Origin: Clostridia bacterium
GTDB lineage: Bacteria > Bacillota_A > Clostridia > Oscillospirales > CAG-272
Direction: 5' to 3'
Assembly (NCBI GenBank): GCA_017453335.1
Contig: JAFTKI010000108.1
Span: 1 to 19,182, forward strand
Length of the DNA stretch: 19,182 nt
Shown here: in pieces, positions 1 through 6,747 of the stretch
How positions within the stretch are numbered: the first letter of the stretch is position 1
Layout: each line of letters begins with the position of its first letter
The notes under the pieces: model-generated
Database searches by the model: none
The model's input: the letters and a program-made list of their open reading frames with translations, nothing else
What the model was told of the DNA's origin: nothing
Position numbers and translations under genes: made by a program

Positions 1-13
1 CGCAATTATCTAA

Positions 14-301
14 ATAACTAAAGATAGTTTTCTTTCTGAATTTAAATATTTTTGTATATACATTAAAAGGTTTAAAAATACGACTTCAAACCTACTTCAA
101 AAATCCAAGTTGATGAGCACATTTTCAAAATTTATATCGACCTTCAAAAGATTTTGCAATAAAGAATACGGGAAAAACATCTGGCAGTATCGATCAAATG
201 ACCATATCGTAAGGAATCAAAAAGATTATGAAAATCACGTGAAATATATTTGTGAAAATCCGTTATATTGGAACAAAGATGAGCTGTATACAGAAGAATA
301 A
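14..301 (+). pseudogene. Remnant of IS200/RAYT-type transposase (C-terminal part)
   Basis: The frame is open from about position 14 and could start at the TTG/ATG at 110-115, but there is no ribosome binding site and no N-terminal half. The readable part has the C-terminal hallmarks of REP-associated tyrosine transposases (Y1_Tnp, IS200-like superfamily): a helix of the form FISTFKRFCNKEYGKNIWQ, then SNDHIVRNQKDYENHVKYI and the ending ENPLYWNKDEL. In intact relatives this helix normally carries the catalytic Tyr and follows the HUH domain. The HUH motif is absent here, so the gene is broken or cut off by the window edge. The upstream residues (positions 14-109) are Lys/Asn-rich and no longer family-like. 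I am confident of the family and less sure whether decay or the window boundary explains the missing part. Confidence 0.7.
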
Positions 302-359
302 AAGATGGATTTTGGTTAATCAGAGTTGCAATGCAGGTGTTTGAACTTTATTCAGAAAA

Positions 360-386
360 CCCCCGACAGATTTCGTCTGTCGGGGG
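360..386. terminator. Bidirectional intrinsic terminator
   Basis: A perfect 11-bp stem (CCCCCGACAGA, loop TTTCG, TCTGTCGGGGG) is followed by TTTTCTTTTC on the plus strand and by TTTTC on the minus strand. It lies 26 bases past the stop codon of the AEC permease, so it ends the gpmI operon on the minus strand. It also ends any transcript leaving the transposase remnant. Confidence 0.92.
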
Positions 387-412
387 TTTTCTTTTCTATA
401 AACATTCTGATT

Positions 413-1384
413 CTAAAATTTACAGATCCAATTCGCAAAGATCATCACAAGCGGCAGTGTTGCGGTGGAGATCAGCGAGGACATCCCCACGGTCTGGGAT
501 GCGTACGGGGGATCAATATCGTAAAGCTCCGCCAGCATCGTGATGGTGGCGGCACTCGGCACACCTGCCATAGCGGCGACCATCAAAATATAGGTATCAC
601 TCAATCCGCACAGCTTTGCAAGCAGGCAGAAAACGAAGGGAATTGCCAACAGCTTGATCGCGGAATGTAGGTAGATCCGCTTGTTGGTAAATATCTTTCC
701 CAAAGGCAGTGTTGCCAACAAAGCACCTGTTACCAGCACCGAGATCGGTGTGCAGAGAGAACCGAGATAATCCAAGGATTTGCCAAGAAAGTCCAGCTTT
801 TCGGTCACGTCAAAGAGCGGCTTGATCAGATACAGCACCACACCAATGGCACAGGGAATGGTACCGTAGTTGAACAGTGCCTTTTTGGGCGTCATACGAA
901 TGTCCTCGCGTCCGCGGGCTAAGATGACGATACCCCAAGTCCAAAGGAACAGGTGGAAGCTGATCACGTAAAACGCGCCCATAAAGCTGCCCGCACCCGG
1001 ACCGAGCGTTTCTTCAAAGATCGAATCCAGGATCGGAAACCCTATAAATCCGCAGTTTCCGAACACCAGCGAGAATTCGAAGATCTTGATCTGGTCGGGG
1101 TTCTTTTTTAAGAGACGACAGATCCCGAACGCAAGCAGAGCCAGAAGCGTGTGCATTGCAAAGCTGATCAGCGTGACCTGCCATGCAATGGTCAGATTTT
1201 GTTCGGTATATTCGGCATTCGCCAAAGCCGCAATGATCATTGCGGGCTGACCGATCGAAATGATCAGCTTGGAAAGTCCCTTGGACGATGCGTTGTTGAT
1301 AATGCCAAGCTTTCGGCAGGCAAAGCCGCAAAGCATCAGCACGAACAGTGTCAGAATAATGGAGAGCAGGGGATAAAAATTCAT
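413..1384 (-). CDS. AEC family permease (auxin efflux carrier / malate permease-like)
   Basis: This 323-residue protein is hydrophobic almost throughout, with about ten predicted membrane segments in two halves, which is the size and layout of the AEC family (Mem_trans). Family-like features are the N-terminal stretch with GFACRKLGIIN, the LIISIGQPAMI segment in the first half, the GNCGFIGFP motif near residue 110 (the conserved N-x-G-F-x-G-x-P signature), and a C-terminal segment AMAGVPSAATITMLAELYD matching the second-half signature. Members export or import organic anions such as malate or auxin-like acids; the substrate cannot be read from sequence. The start has an AAGGAG site six bases upstream, and the gene begins 3 bases after the glycosylase stop, so it is the last gene of the gpmI operon. 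Family assignment is firm, substrate unknown. Confidence 0.92.
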   Translation of the reverse strand: MNFYPLLSIILTLFVLMLCGFACRKLGIINNASSKGLSKLIISIGQPAMIIAALANAEYTEQNLTIAWQVTLISFAMHTLLALLAFGICRLLKKNPDQIKIFEFSLVFGNCGFIGFPILDSIFEETLGPGAGSFMGAFYVISFHLFLWTWGIVILARGREDIRMTPKKALFNYGTIPCAIGVVLYLIKPLFDVTEKLDFLGKSLDYLGSLCTPISVLVTGALLATLPLGKIFTNKRIYLHSAIKLLAIPFVFCLLAKLCGLSDTYILMVAAMAGVPSAATITMLAELYDIDPPYASQTVGMSSLISTATLPLVMIFANWICKF

Positions 1385-1387
1385 AGA

Positions 1388-1939
1388 TTACTCCTTGAGC
1401 TTTTGTGCGATGCGCTTCATATCTTCCAGCATTTCTTCTTTTTTTCGCGGATCGCGCAAAAGTGCTGCGGGATGATAAACAGCCGTCATCCAAAAGCTGC
1501 CTTTTTGGAACCATTGACCGTGTTCCTTGGTGATCTTGAAATCGGGTTTGATCATACGCATAGCGGAAATACGTCCCAGGCAAACGATTACCGATGGACG
1601 GATCAGACGAACCTGCTCACGCAAGTATCCGATACAGGCATCCTCCTCTTCGGGAAGCGGATCGCGGTTTTTCGGAGGACGGCATTTGAGAATATTTGCG
1701 ATATAAACGTCGGCGCGGTCGATATCAACGGCGTACAGAAATTTGTCCAAAAGCTGTCCCGCACGTCCAACGAAAGGGATCCCCGAAAGATCCTCTTGTT
1801 CTCCCGGGGCTTCTCCCACGAACATCAGCTTGGCGTTTGCGTTGCCCGTTCCAAACACAAGATTGGTTCGTGTTTTTCCCAAAGGACAGCTTTGGCAAGA
1901 TTCACAGGCCTTTTGCAGGGTATCCAAGCTTTGTTCCAT
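1388..1939 (-). CDS. Type 4 uracil-DNA glycosylase (Fe-S, UdgA-like)
   Basis: This 183-residue enzyme removes uracil from DNA in base excision repair. Family 4 marks are clear: motif 1 GEAPGEQED at residues 42-50, followed by PFVGRAGQLLD, and motif 2 HPAALLR starting at His156. The four cysteines for the 4Fe-4S cluster fit C15-x2-C18, C86 (in LKCRPPKNRDP) and C102. A longer reading frame exists upstream (to 1999), but the ATG at 1939 is preferred: it has AAGGAG seven bases before it, while the upstream frame overlaps the end of the PHP gene. The ribosome binding site sits right at the PHP stop codon, suggesting translational coupling. It is third in an operon after gpmI and the PHP gene and before the permease. 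The mix of glycolysis, repair and transport looks like a housekeeping read-through operon. Confidence 0.95.
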   Translation of the reverse strand: MEQSLDTLQKACESCQSCPLGKTRTNLVFGTGNANAKLMFVGEAPGEQEDLSGIPFVGRAGQLLDKFLYAVDIDRADVYIANILKCRPPKNRDPLPEEEDACIGYLREQVRLIRPSVIVCLGRISAMRMIKPDFKITKEHGQWFQKGSFWMTAVYHPAALLRDPRKKEEMLEDMKRIAQKLKE

Positions 1940-1952
1940 GGTCATTCTCCTT

Positions 1953-2669
1953 TCATTGCTTTGCAGGCATATCTGCCATGCGGTCACGCGCGGCGGCATC
2001 TCCCCGACACATCAGGGTGTAGTTGCCGTTTTTCAGCGTTTGAACCAGCTCTTCCATCGTTGTGATGGGGAAGTCGGTCAGAATTCCGCCGTCACCCGGA
2101 TGATGCTCGGGGTGATGGAAGTCTCCGCCCGAGGTACGGATGAGTCCGAAGCGGAGCGCCTCCTCGTTGGCAAGATAGTTGCGCGAATCGTGCCCCGCGT
2201 GTGCGTTGAAGACCTCGATCCCGTCCAGATATTTGGGTTCCACCACCGTCATTTTCTCTCGGAAAGGATGCGCTTGAACGAACAAAAGTCCGTTTTCACG
2301 CGCAAATTCCGAAAATGCCTTGTGTCCCATCTGGTTGATGTCGGGATGCTCAAGCAAGAATTTCTCATCCAAGCCGAAAACCAGATAGTCGTTCATGTTT
2401 TCGGGGAAGCGCAACTCGGCTCCCAAAAGAATATTCAGCTTGCCTGCTGCATAGTCGCGCATTTTGCGGTAGGTTTCGATAAAATGCTCGGTCCAGTTTT
2501 TGCCGGCAGCTTCGGTTTCCTTCCAAAGGCGACCGTAAAAATAGTGATTGGTCAGCACCAAGGAGGTATATCCGGCGGCAATATATTTGTCGGCAACCTC
2601 ATAAACGGTGAAGTCGGCACAACGGCTCGCCTCTCGGGTGTGCGCGTGTAATTCTGTTTTATATTGCAT
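1953..2669 (-). CDS. PHP-domain metal-dependent phosphoesterase
   Basis: This 238-residue protein carries the polymerase and histidinol phosphatase (PHP) fold's metal ligands in order: ELHAHT with His8 and His10, TNH with His42, GAE with Glu85, QAHP with His134, NAHAGH near residue 155, and GGDFHH with Asp183 and His185. It is a stand-alone PHP protein without polymerase or RNase domains, so it is probably a trinuclear-metal phosphoesterase; the substrate is unknown. HisK-type histidinol phosphatase is a possible alternative, but there are no histidine genes nearby. The start lies 4 bases after the gpmI stop and has no clear Shine-Dalgarno sequence, which implies coupling to gpmI translation. 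No signal peptide is seen, so it is cytoplasmic. Confidence 0.88.
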   Translation of the reverse strand: MQYKTELHAHTREASRCADFTVYEVADKYIAAGYTSLVLTNHYFYGRLWKETEAAGKNWTEHFIETYRKMRDYAAGKLNILLGAELRFPENMNDYLVFGLDEKFLLEHPDINQMGHKAFSEFARENGLLFVQAHPFREKMTVVEPKYLDGIEVFNAHAGHDSRNYLANEEALRFGLIRTSGGDFHHPEHHPGDGGILTDFPITTMEELVQTLKNGNYTLMCRGDAAARDRMADMPAKQ

Positions 2670-2673
2670 GAGA

Positions 2674-4332
2674 TTATTTTACTTCGATGATCGACTCGTC
2701 CCACATGTCGGGTGCCTTGTAGCCCATGAGGTTGACGGTGGTAGCGGCAATGTTGGAAAGACCGTAGCTGCCGTCCTTCTTTACGGTGTAGCTGTTCTTT
2801 GCATCGGTGTTATCGTAAATGATGCAGGGAACAGGGTTGAGCGTGTGGCTGGTTTTGGACTTGTAGTTGCCGTTCTTGTCAGCCTTGGGCTGTCCCGACT
2901 TCTTGTCCATTTCGTACATCTCGTCGGCATTACCGTGGTCTGCGGTGATCAGCGCAACGCCTCCCATTTCATCCAGAACGGGCAGGATTCTGCCAAGCTG
3001 CAGATCCAGCGCCTCCATCGAGCAACGGGTTGCAGCCAAAGAGCCGGTGTGACCAACCATGTCGCCGTTGGGGAAGTTTACGCGCAGATACTGGTATGCA
3101 CCGCTCTTGAGACATTCGATCAGCTTATCGGTGATCTCAGCGCACTTCATCCAAGGTCTCTGCTCAAAGGGAACCACGTCGGAGGGAATCTCAATATAGG
3201 TTTCCAAGGCGTCGTCAAACTTGCCCGATTTGTTACCGTTCCAGAAATAGGTTACGTGACCGTATTTCTGTGTTTCGGAGATCGCCAGAACGGGAATACC
3301 GGTGTTTGCCATGTATTCGCTCATGGTGTTTGTGATCTCGGGAGGAGATACCAGATACTTGGAGGGGATGTGAAGGTCGCCATCGTATTCCAGCATACCT
3401 GCATACACAACGGAGGGAACGCGAACACGGTCGAACTTATCAAAGTCAGCTCCTGCCTCAAAGGTGCGGGAGATCTCGATCGAACGGTCGCCGCGGAAGT
3501 TGAAGAAGATCACGCTGTCGCCGTCCTCAACGGTACCAACGGGCTTGCCGTTCTCGGCAATTACAAATGCAGGAAGATCCTGGTCGATCACCTTCAGCTC
3601 GTCACGGTAGGTCTGTACAGCCTCAGCCGCACTTGCAAACTGTCTGCCTTCACCCAGCACGTGGGTCTTCCAGCCTGCCTCAACCATTGCCCAGTTTGCT
3701 TCATAACGGTCCATGGTGATGGTCATACGTCCACCGCCCGATGCGATCTTGATATCGTAGCTTGCGTCGCGCAGCTCGTCCAGATATGCTTCAAAGGGAT
3801 TGATATATTCCAGTGCGGAGGTCTCGCCAACGTCACGGCCGTCCAACAGAATGTGAACGCGGACACGCGAAACACCCTCGACCTTTGCCTGTGCCAGCAT
3901 TGCCTTGAGATGGTCGATGTGGGAGTGTACGTTACCGTCAGAGAAGAGTCCCAGGAAGTGCAGGGTGGAATTGTTGCTCTTTACGTTGGCAACCAGCTCC
4001 TGCCAGGTAGCAGACGCAAACATTTTGCCGCTTTCGATCGAATTGGAAACCAGTTTAGCGCCCTGTGCAAATACCTGACCTGCACCCAGCGCATTGTGGC
4101 CCACCTCGCTGTTGCCCATGTCGTCGTCGGAGGGAAGTCCAACGGCGGTTCCGTGTGCCTTCAGAGAGACCATAGGATAATTCTTCATCAATTTGTCAAG
4201 GTTGGGGGTGTATGCTCCTGCCACAGCATTGGAGACCGTATCGGGTGCAAGACCGACACCGTCCATAACGATGGTGAGAACGGGGCCCTTCACGCCGCCG
4301 AACTGTTCGAGTTTTTCAAGCTTTTTGCTCAT
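2674..4332 (-). CDS. gpmI: 2,3-bisphosphoglycerate-independent phosphoglycerate mutase
   Basis: This 552-residue enzyme interconverts 3- and 2-phosphoglycerate in glycolysis and gluconeogenesis. It has the alkaline-phosphatase-superfamily metal site of iPGM: the N-terminal IVMDGVGLAP, the phosphorylated serine Ser75 in DDMGNSEVGHNALG, the substrate-domain stretch VRVHILLDGRDV, and the C-terminal NGDMVGHTG and TADHGNADEM motifs that bind the two Mn ions. It is about 40 residues longer than common iPGMs of about 510, with a 14-residue charged lead-in before the first strand. GGAGG stands 7 bases before the ATG. It is the first gene of a four-gene operon with its own promoter at 4400-4427. The partial pckG at the right end of the window belongs to the same central pathway but is not linked. 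Confidence 0.97.
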   Translation of the reverse strand: MSKKLEKLEQFGGVKGPVLTIVMDGVGLAPDTVSNAVAGAYTPNLDKLMKNYPMVSLKAHGTAVGLPSDDDMGNSEVGHNALGAGQVFAQGAKLVSNSIESGKMFASATWQELVANVKSNNSTLHFLGLFSDGNVHSHIDHLKAMLAQAKVEGVSRVRVHILLDGRDVGETSALEYINPFEAYLDELRDASYDIKIASGGGRMTITMDRYEANWAMVEAGWKTHVLGEGRQFASAAEAVQTYRDELKVIDQDLPAFVIAENGKPVGTVEDGDSVIFFNFRGDRSIEISRTFEAGADFDKFDRVRVPSVVYAGMLEYDGDLHIPSKYLVSPPEITNTMSEYMANTGIPVLAISETQKYGHVTYFWNGNKSGKFDDALETYIEIPSDVVPFEQRPWMKCAEITDKLIECLKSGAYQYLRVNFPNGDMVGHTGSLAATRCSMEALDLQLGRILPVLDEMGGVALITADHGNADEMYEMDKKSGQPKADKNGNYKSKTSHTLNPVPCIIYDNTDAKNSYTVKKDGSYGLSNIAATTVNLMGYKAPDMWDESIIEVK

Positions 4333-4399
4333 GATTCATTCCTCCGATTTTTGTATTGACTTCCATAAGAATATAAAAGCCCATATTTTCACATATACT

Positions 4400-4427
4400 A
4401 TTATACCGCAAAAATACAAAAAAGCAA
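4400..4427 (-). promoter_or_regulatory. Promoter of the gpmI operon
   Basis: Read on the minus strand, a TTGCTT -35 box (4422-4427) is followed after 16 bases by a perfect TATAAT -10 box (4400-4405). The predicted start is about 60 bases upstream of the gpmI ATG. It lies back to back with the promoter of the pyrophosphatase-like gene. Confidence 0.75.
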
Positions 4428-4495
4428 GGGCTGACGCGCATCTTTTTTTGTATTTTCTTATTTTTGGCAAATTTATGAAAAAAGGTGCGAAGCAC

Positions 4496-4524
4496 TTGCA
4501 TTTTTTATCCCGTTATGCTACAAT
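4496..4524 (+). promoter_or_regulatory. Promoter of the pyrophosphatase-like gene
   Basis: TTGCAT (4496-4501), a 17-base spacer and TACAAT (4519-4524) stand 28 bases before the ATG at 4553. Divergent to the gpmI promoter; the -35 boxes are about 70 bases apart. Confidence 0.75.
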
Positions 4525-4552
4525 AAACAAAACGGAAAAGAGGAATGAGAGC

Positions 4553-4939
4553 ATGAAAGACGAGTTTATGACGCGTGAAGAACGGCGGGCGCAGGCGGAG
4601 TCGTATCTTGGACAGGTGGTTCATATCGGAATCGACCGTCCCATCGGATACGTTCATCATAAGAAAGACTATGATCTGGTATATCCCATCAATTACGGAT
4701 ATATCCCCGGGGTACTTGGCGGCGATGGAGAAGAGCTGGATGTTTATCTGCTTGGAGTGGATACCCCTGTGTCCGAGTTTGATGCCGAGATCATCGGGAT
4801 CGTGTTCCGCAGCGATGACGTGGAGGACAAGCTGGTAGGCGCTCCTCGAGGAATGCGCTTTTCTGCCGAGGAGATCGCAAGTGCCGTTGCGTTTCAGGAG
4901 CAATACCATGAATCGAAGGTTGAATTAATTAAAGAATGA
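4553..4939 (+). CDS. Short inorganic pyrophosphatase-like protein (family I fold)
   Basis: This 128-residue protein has the core of family I soluble inorganic pyrophosphatase: IDRPIGYVHHKKDYDLVYPINYGYIPG, then the metal-binding GDGEELDVYLLG with Asp58 and Asp63, and DDVEDKLVGAPRG near residues 88-100, which matches the D-x-K-L region. It is clearly shorter than the usual 165-180 residues, lacking much of the C-terminal region. Short versions like this occur in Clostridia and are usually annotated as inorganic diphosphatase. It would hydrolyse pyrophosphate or a related phosphoanhydride in the cytoplasm; activity is inferred. The reading frame is open much further upstream, but the ATG at 4553 has an AGAGGA site and lies just after the promoter, so longer starts are rejected. 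Confidence 0.82.
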   Translation: MKDEFMTREERRAQAESYLGQVVHIGIDRPIGYVHHKKDYDLVYPINYGYIPGVLGGDGEELDVYLLGVDTPVSEFDAEIIGIVFRSDDVEDKLVGAPRGMRFSAEEIASAVAFQEQYHESKVELIKE

Positions 4940-5218
4940 TGGCTTTTGAGTGGAGCTGAGTTGTTTAAATGCAGAAGACGCGATTTTTTGTTTGTTGCTG
5001 TACAAAGATTCATCAGAAAGGCAACCACAGTTAAAATACTGCAAAAAAGGAAGAAATCCGCCATTTTCGGCGGATTTTAACGTTTTAAGAGTAAGTAGTA
5101 ATAAAATTTTTTTCTTTTAATTGCTCCATTGATGTTTTTCTGTGTTGAAGAAATCAGCTATATTTTTTTCACTTTTGATAAAAATGTGAACAAATTATAT
5201 TTTTTTTTGAACAAACCA
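4940..5218. other. AT-rich non-coding stretch
   Basis: Between the pyrophosphatase-like gene and the next promoter I see no credible coding frame. The only organised element is the hairpin at 5054-5077. The rest is AT-rich with several T runs (for example near 5165 and 5200), with no recognisable repeat, tRNA or riboswitch. Confidence 0.5.
5054..5077. terminator. Possible intrinsic terminator after the pyrophosphatase-like gene
   Basis: A perfect 9-bp stem (AAATCCGCC, loop ATTTTC, GGCGGATTT) lies 115 bases after the stop codon. The following tract (TTAACGTTTT) is only moderately T-rich. On the minus strand the stem runs into TTCTTCCTTTTTT. It could end transcription from either side. Confidence 0.55.
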
Positions 5219-5247
5219 TTGACAATAGGAGTACAGCGTGGTAAAAT
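5219..5247 (+). promoter_or_regulatory. Promoter of the small membrane protein gene
   Basis: A perfect TTGACA -35 box (5219-5224), 17-base spacer and TAAAAT -10 box (5242-5247). The leader to the ATG at 5389 would be about 135 bases long. I see no recognisable riboswitch or terminator in it. Confidence 0.75.
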
Positions 5248-5388
5248 AACAACGTAATATTGCTACATAGCTTTGAAAAAAGGTCAAGGATATGAATGGT
5301 GAATCACCGATTTGTATTGAATGTCTTGTGATTCTTGGCGGCAAGCGATCGTTACATCACGAAATAATACAGAAAGGAGTATGTTCTT

Positions 5389-5721
5389 ATGAAAGGTATG
5401 TCTATTACCGGAATGATATTGGGTATCGTTTCGCTGTCCCTGACTCTCGTATTTGGTTGGTGGACTGCTCTGACTTGGGTGACTCTGCCTATGGCGATCG
5501 TAGGATTGATCTTGTCAGTTATCGGCGGAAAAAAACTGAAAGCAGCGGGTCAGTCTGCCGGAATTGCAACCGCAGGTTTGATCGTTGGTATCATTTCCGT
5601 TGTGTTCAATGGCATTTTCTTCTTTGCATGCGGTCTTTGCTATATGTGCACTGCTTGCGGAGCAAGTGTGATTGGAAACGATATGGAAGACGCACTGAAC
5701 GATATCTCCCGTTATTACTAA
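5389..5721 (+). CDS. Small membrane protein, DUF4190-like, with Cys-rich segment
   Basis: This 110-residue protein has three hydrophobic segments (about residues 5-25, 28-47 and 57-86), with a GKKLKAAGQ loop between the second and third. The pattern of G-rich helices (MILGIVSLSL, MAIVGLILSVIGGKK, AGLIVGIISVVFN) is like the DUF4190 family of small membrane proteins, whose function is unknown. The end of the third helix holds four cysteines spaced every third residue (Cys81, 84, 87, 90), followed by an acidic tail ending DISRYY. AAAGGAG lies nine bases upstream of the ATG. A second frame from 5292 overlaps it, but its composition is not protein-like. It has its own promoter and hairpin, and lgt follows 55 bases later. 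Confidence 0.75.
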   Translation: MKGMSITGMILGIVSLSLTLVFGWWTALTWVTLPMAIVGLILSVIGGKKLKAAGQSAGIATAGLIVGIISVVFNGIFFFACGLCYMCTACGASVIGNDMEDALNDISRYY

Positions 5722-5733
5722 AGAAACACAAAG

Positions 5734-5757
5734 CACGCTCCGAGTGATCGGAGCGTG
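5734..5757 (+). terminator. Hairpin between small membrane protein gene and lgt-like gene
   Basis: A perfect 10-bp stem (CACGCTCCGA, loop GTGA, TCGGAGCGTG) sits 12 bases after the stop codon. The tail is only TCTTGC, so termination may be partial. No separate promoter is visible before the lgt-like gene, so read-through would be needed to express it from upstream. Confidence 0.55.
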
Positions 5758-5776
5758 TCTTGCAGAAAGGGAAAAA

Positions 5777-6610
5777 ATGTCACCAAACATTGAATTTTTT
5801 GGAAAAGAAATTCCGTTGTATGGGATTTTATTTTATACAGGAATTGCAGTGGCTGCTGCTGTTGCGGCACTGGTCTGTAAACGAAAAAAGATTGACCGAT
5901 TCGATCTTGCCTGCTCTGCTATTTACACGATGATCGGTGCGGTTATCGGTGCAAAGCTGCTATTTATTGCTATTTCTATAGATGATATCATTCGCTATCA
6001 GATCCCTTTGTCAGATGTGATTAAGGGAGGCTTTGTATTTTACGGCGGTCTGCTCGGCGGTATTCTGGGATTATTTATTTATTGCAAGCAGTTCAAAGAA
6101 AAGTTTATGCAGTATGCAGAACTGTTTGCCACGGTCCTTCCTTTGGGACACGCCTTCGGACGTGTGGGTTGCTTTTTTGCGGGCTGTTGTTACGGAATGC
6201 CATATGACGGACATTTCAGCTATGCTTACTCTGCCGAGTATTTCGGATATACTCCCGTGGGGGTTCCGTTGCTTCCCGTTCAATTGATTGAGGCGGGGTG
6301 CTTGTTGCTGATCTTTGTGTTTATGATCATTTTGTATTTCAAGACCAAGGATCAATATGGTTTAGCTCCTATCATATACTTGATGATCTATTCGGTTTTG
6401 CGCTTTGTTTTGGAGTTTTTCCGAGGCGATGCTGTGCGCGGAACATTGTTAGGAGTTTCCACTTCACAATGGGTAAGCATCTTGTTGATCTTGGCAGCCG
6501 TTGCATATCTGATCTATTTTCGATGCAAAAAGCGTCCGTTGACATACGTTGCCGAATCATCGTCTGTTCCCGCAACTTCAAACTCGGATGAACCGACCAA
6601 AACTGTATGA
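5777..6610 (+). CDS. lgt: Lgt-family protein (prolipoprotein diacylglyceryl transferase-like), atypical active site
   Basis: This 277-residue membrane protein has about seven hydrophobic segments and the Lgt layout: an N-terminal IPLYGILFYTGI helix, GGFVFYGGLLGG near residue 85-95, the signature region GHAFGRVGCFFAGCCYG at 124-140, PVQLIEAG near 167, and RFVLEFFRGD at 209-218. Lgt attaches diacylglycerol to the lipobox Cys of prolipoproteins. Arg129 matches E. coli Arg143, but the positions of Asn146 and Glu151 are Cys132 and Cys137, and a third Cys (138) follows. This fits a divergent Lgt-like group whose activity is not certain. The ATG at 5777 has AGAAAGGG just before it; an earlier GTG at 5744 falls inside the upstream hairpin and was rejected. 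The window encodes two lipoproteins that would need an Lgt. Confidence 0.8.
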   Translation: MSPNIEFFGKEIPLYGILFYTGIAVAAAVAALVCKRKKIDRFDLACSAIYTMIGAVIGAKLLFIAISIDDIIRYQIPLSDVIKGGFVFYGGLLGGILGLFIYCKQFKEKFMQYAELFATVLPLGHAFGRVGCFFAGCCYGMPYDGHFSYAYSAEYFGYTPVGVPLLPVQLIEAGCLLLIFVFMIILYFKTKDQYGLAPIIYLMIYSVLRFVLEFFRGDAVRGTLLGVSTSQWVSILLILAAVAYLIYFRCKKRPLTYVAESSSVPATSNSDEPTKTV

Positions 6611-6611
6611 G

Positions 6612-6644
6612 AAAAGCCCTTTGCTTTCGATGCAAAGGGCTTTT
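6612..6644. terminator. Intrinsic terminator after the lgt-like gene
   Basis: A perfect 13-bp stem (AAAAGCCCTTTGC, loop TTTCGAT, GCAAAGGGCTTTT) starts directly after the stop codon and ends in TTTT. A- and T-runs on both sides make it able to work in both directions. Confidence 0.88.
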
Positions 6645-6686
6645 ACAGATAAATGACTGAAAAAACAATAAAAAAACGTAACGGTC

Positions 6687-6715
6687 TTGCAATTTTTTAA
6701 AAAAAGGTGTATAAT
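6687..6715 (+). promoter_or_regulatory. Promoter of mrp
   Basis: TTGCAA (6687-6692), a 17-base spacer and a perfect TATAAT (6710-6715), 32 bases upstream of the ATG. Confidence 0.8.
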
Positions 6716-6747
6716 AAGAATGTTAGGGTTTAAAAGGAGAGAATAAA

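Noticed and set aside
2608..4359. 583-residue open frame on the plus strand across gpmI
   Set aside because: It is antisense to a clear gpmI gene with promoter and ribosome site. Its translation is Val/His/Cys-rich with no family features; long antisense frames are expected from this codon usage.
5248..5388. Possible riboswitch in the 135-base leader of the small membrane protein gene
   Set aside because: No known aptamer core, anti-terminator or terminator pair could be recognised; only weak short hairpins are present.
5292..5747. 151-residue frame overlapping the small membrane protein gene
   Set aside because: It overlaps 5389-5721 in another frame and becomes Arg/Ser/Cys-rich without domain features. 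The membrane protein frame has the better ribosome site and composition.
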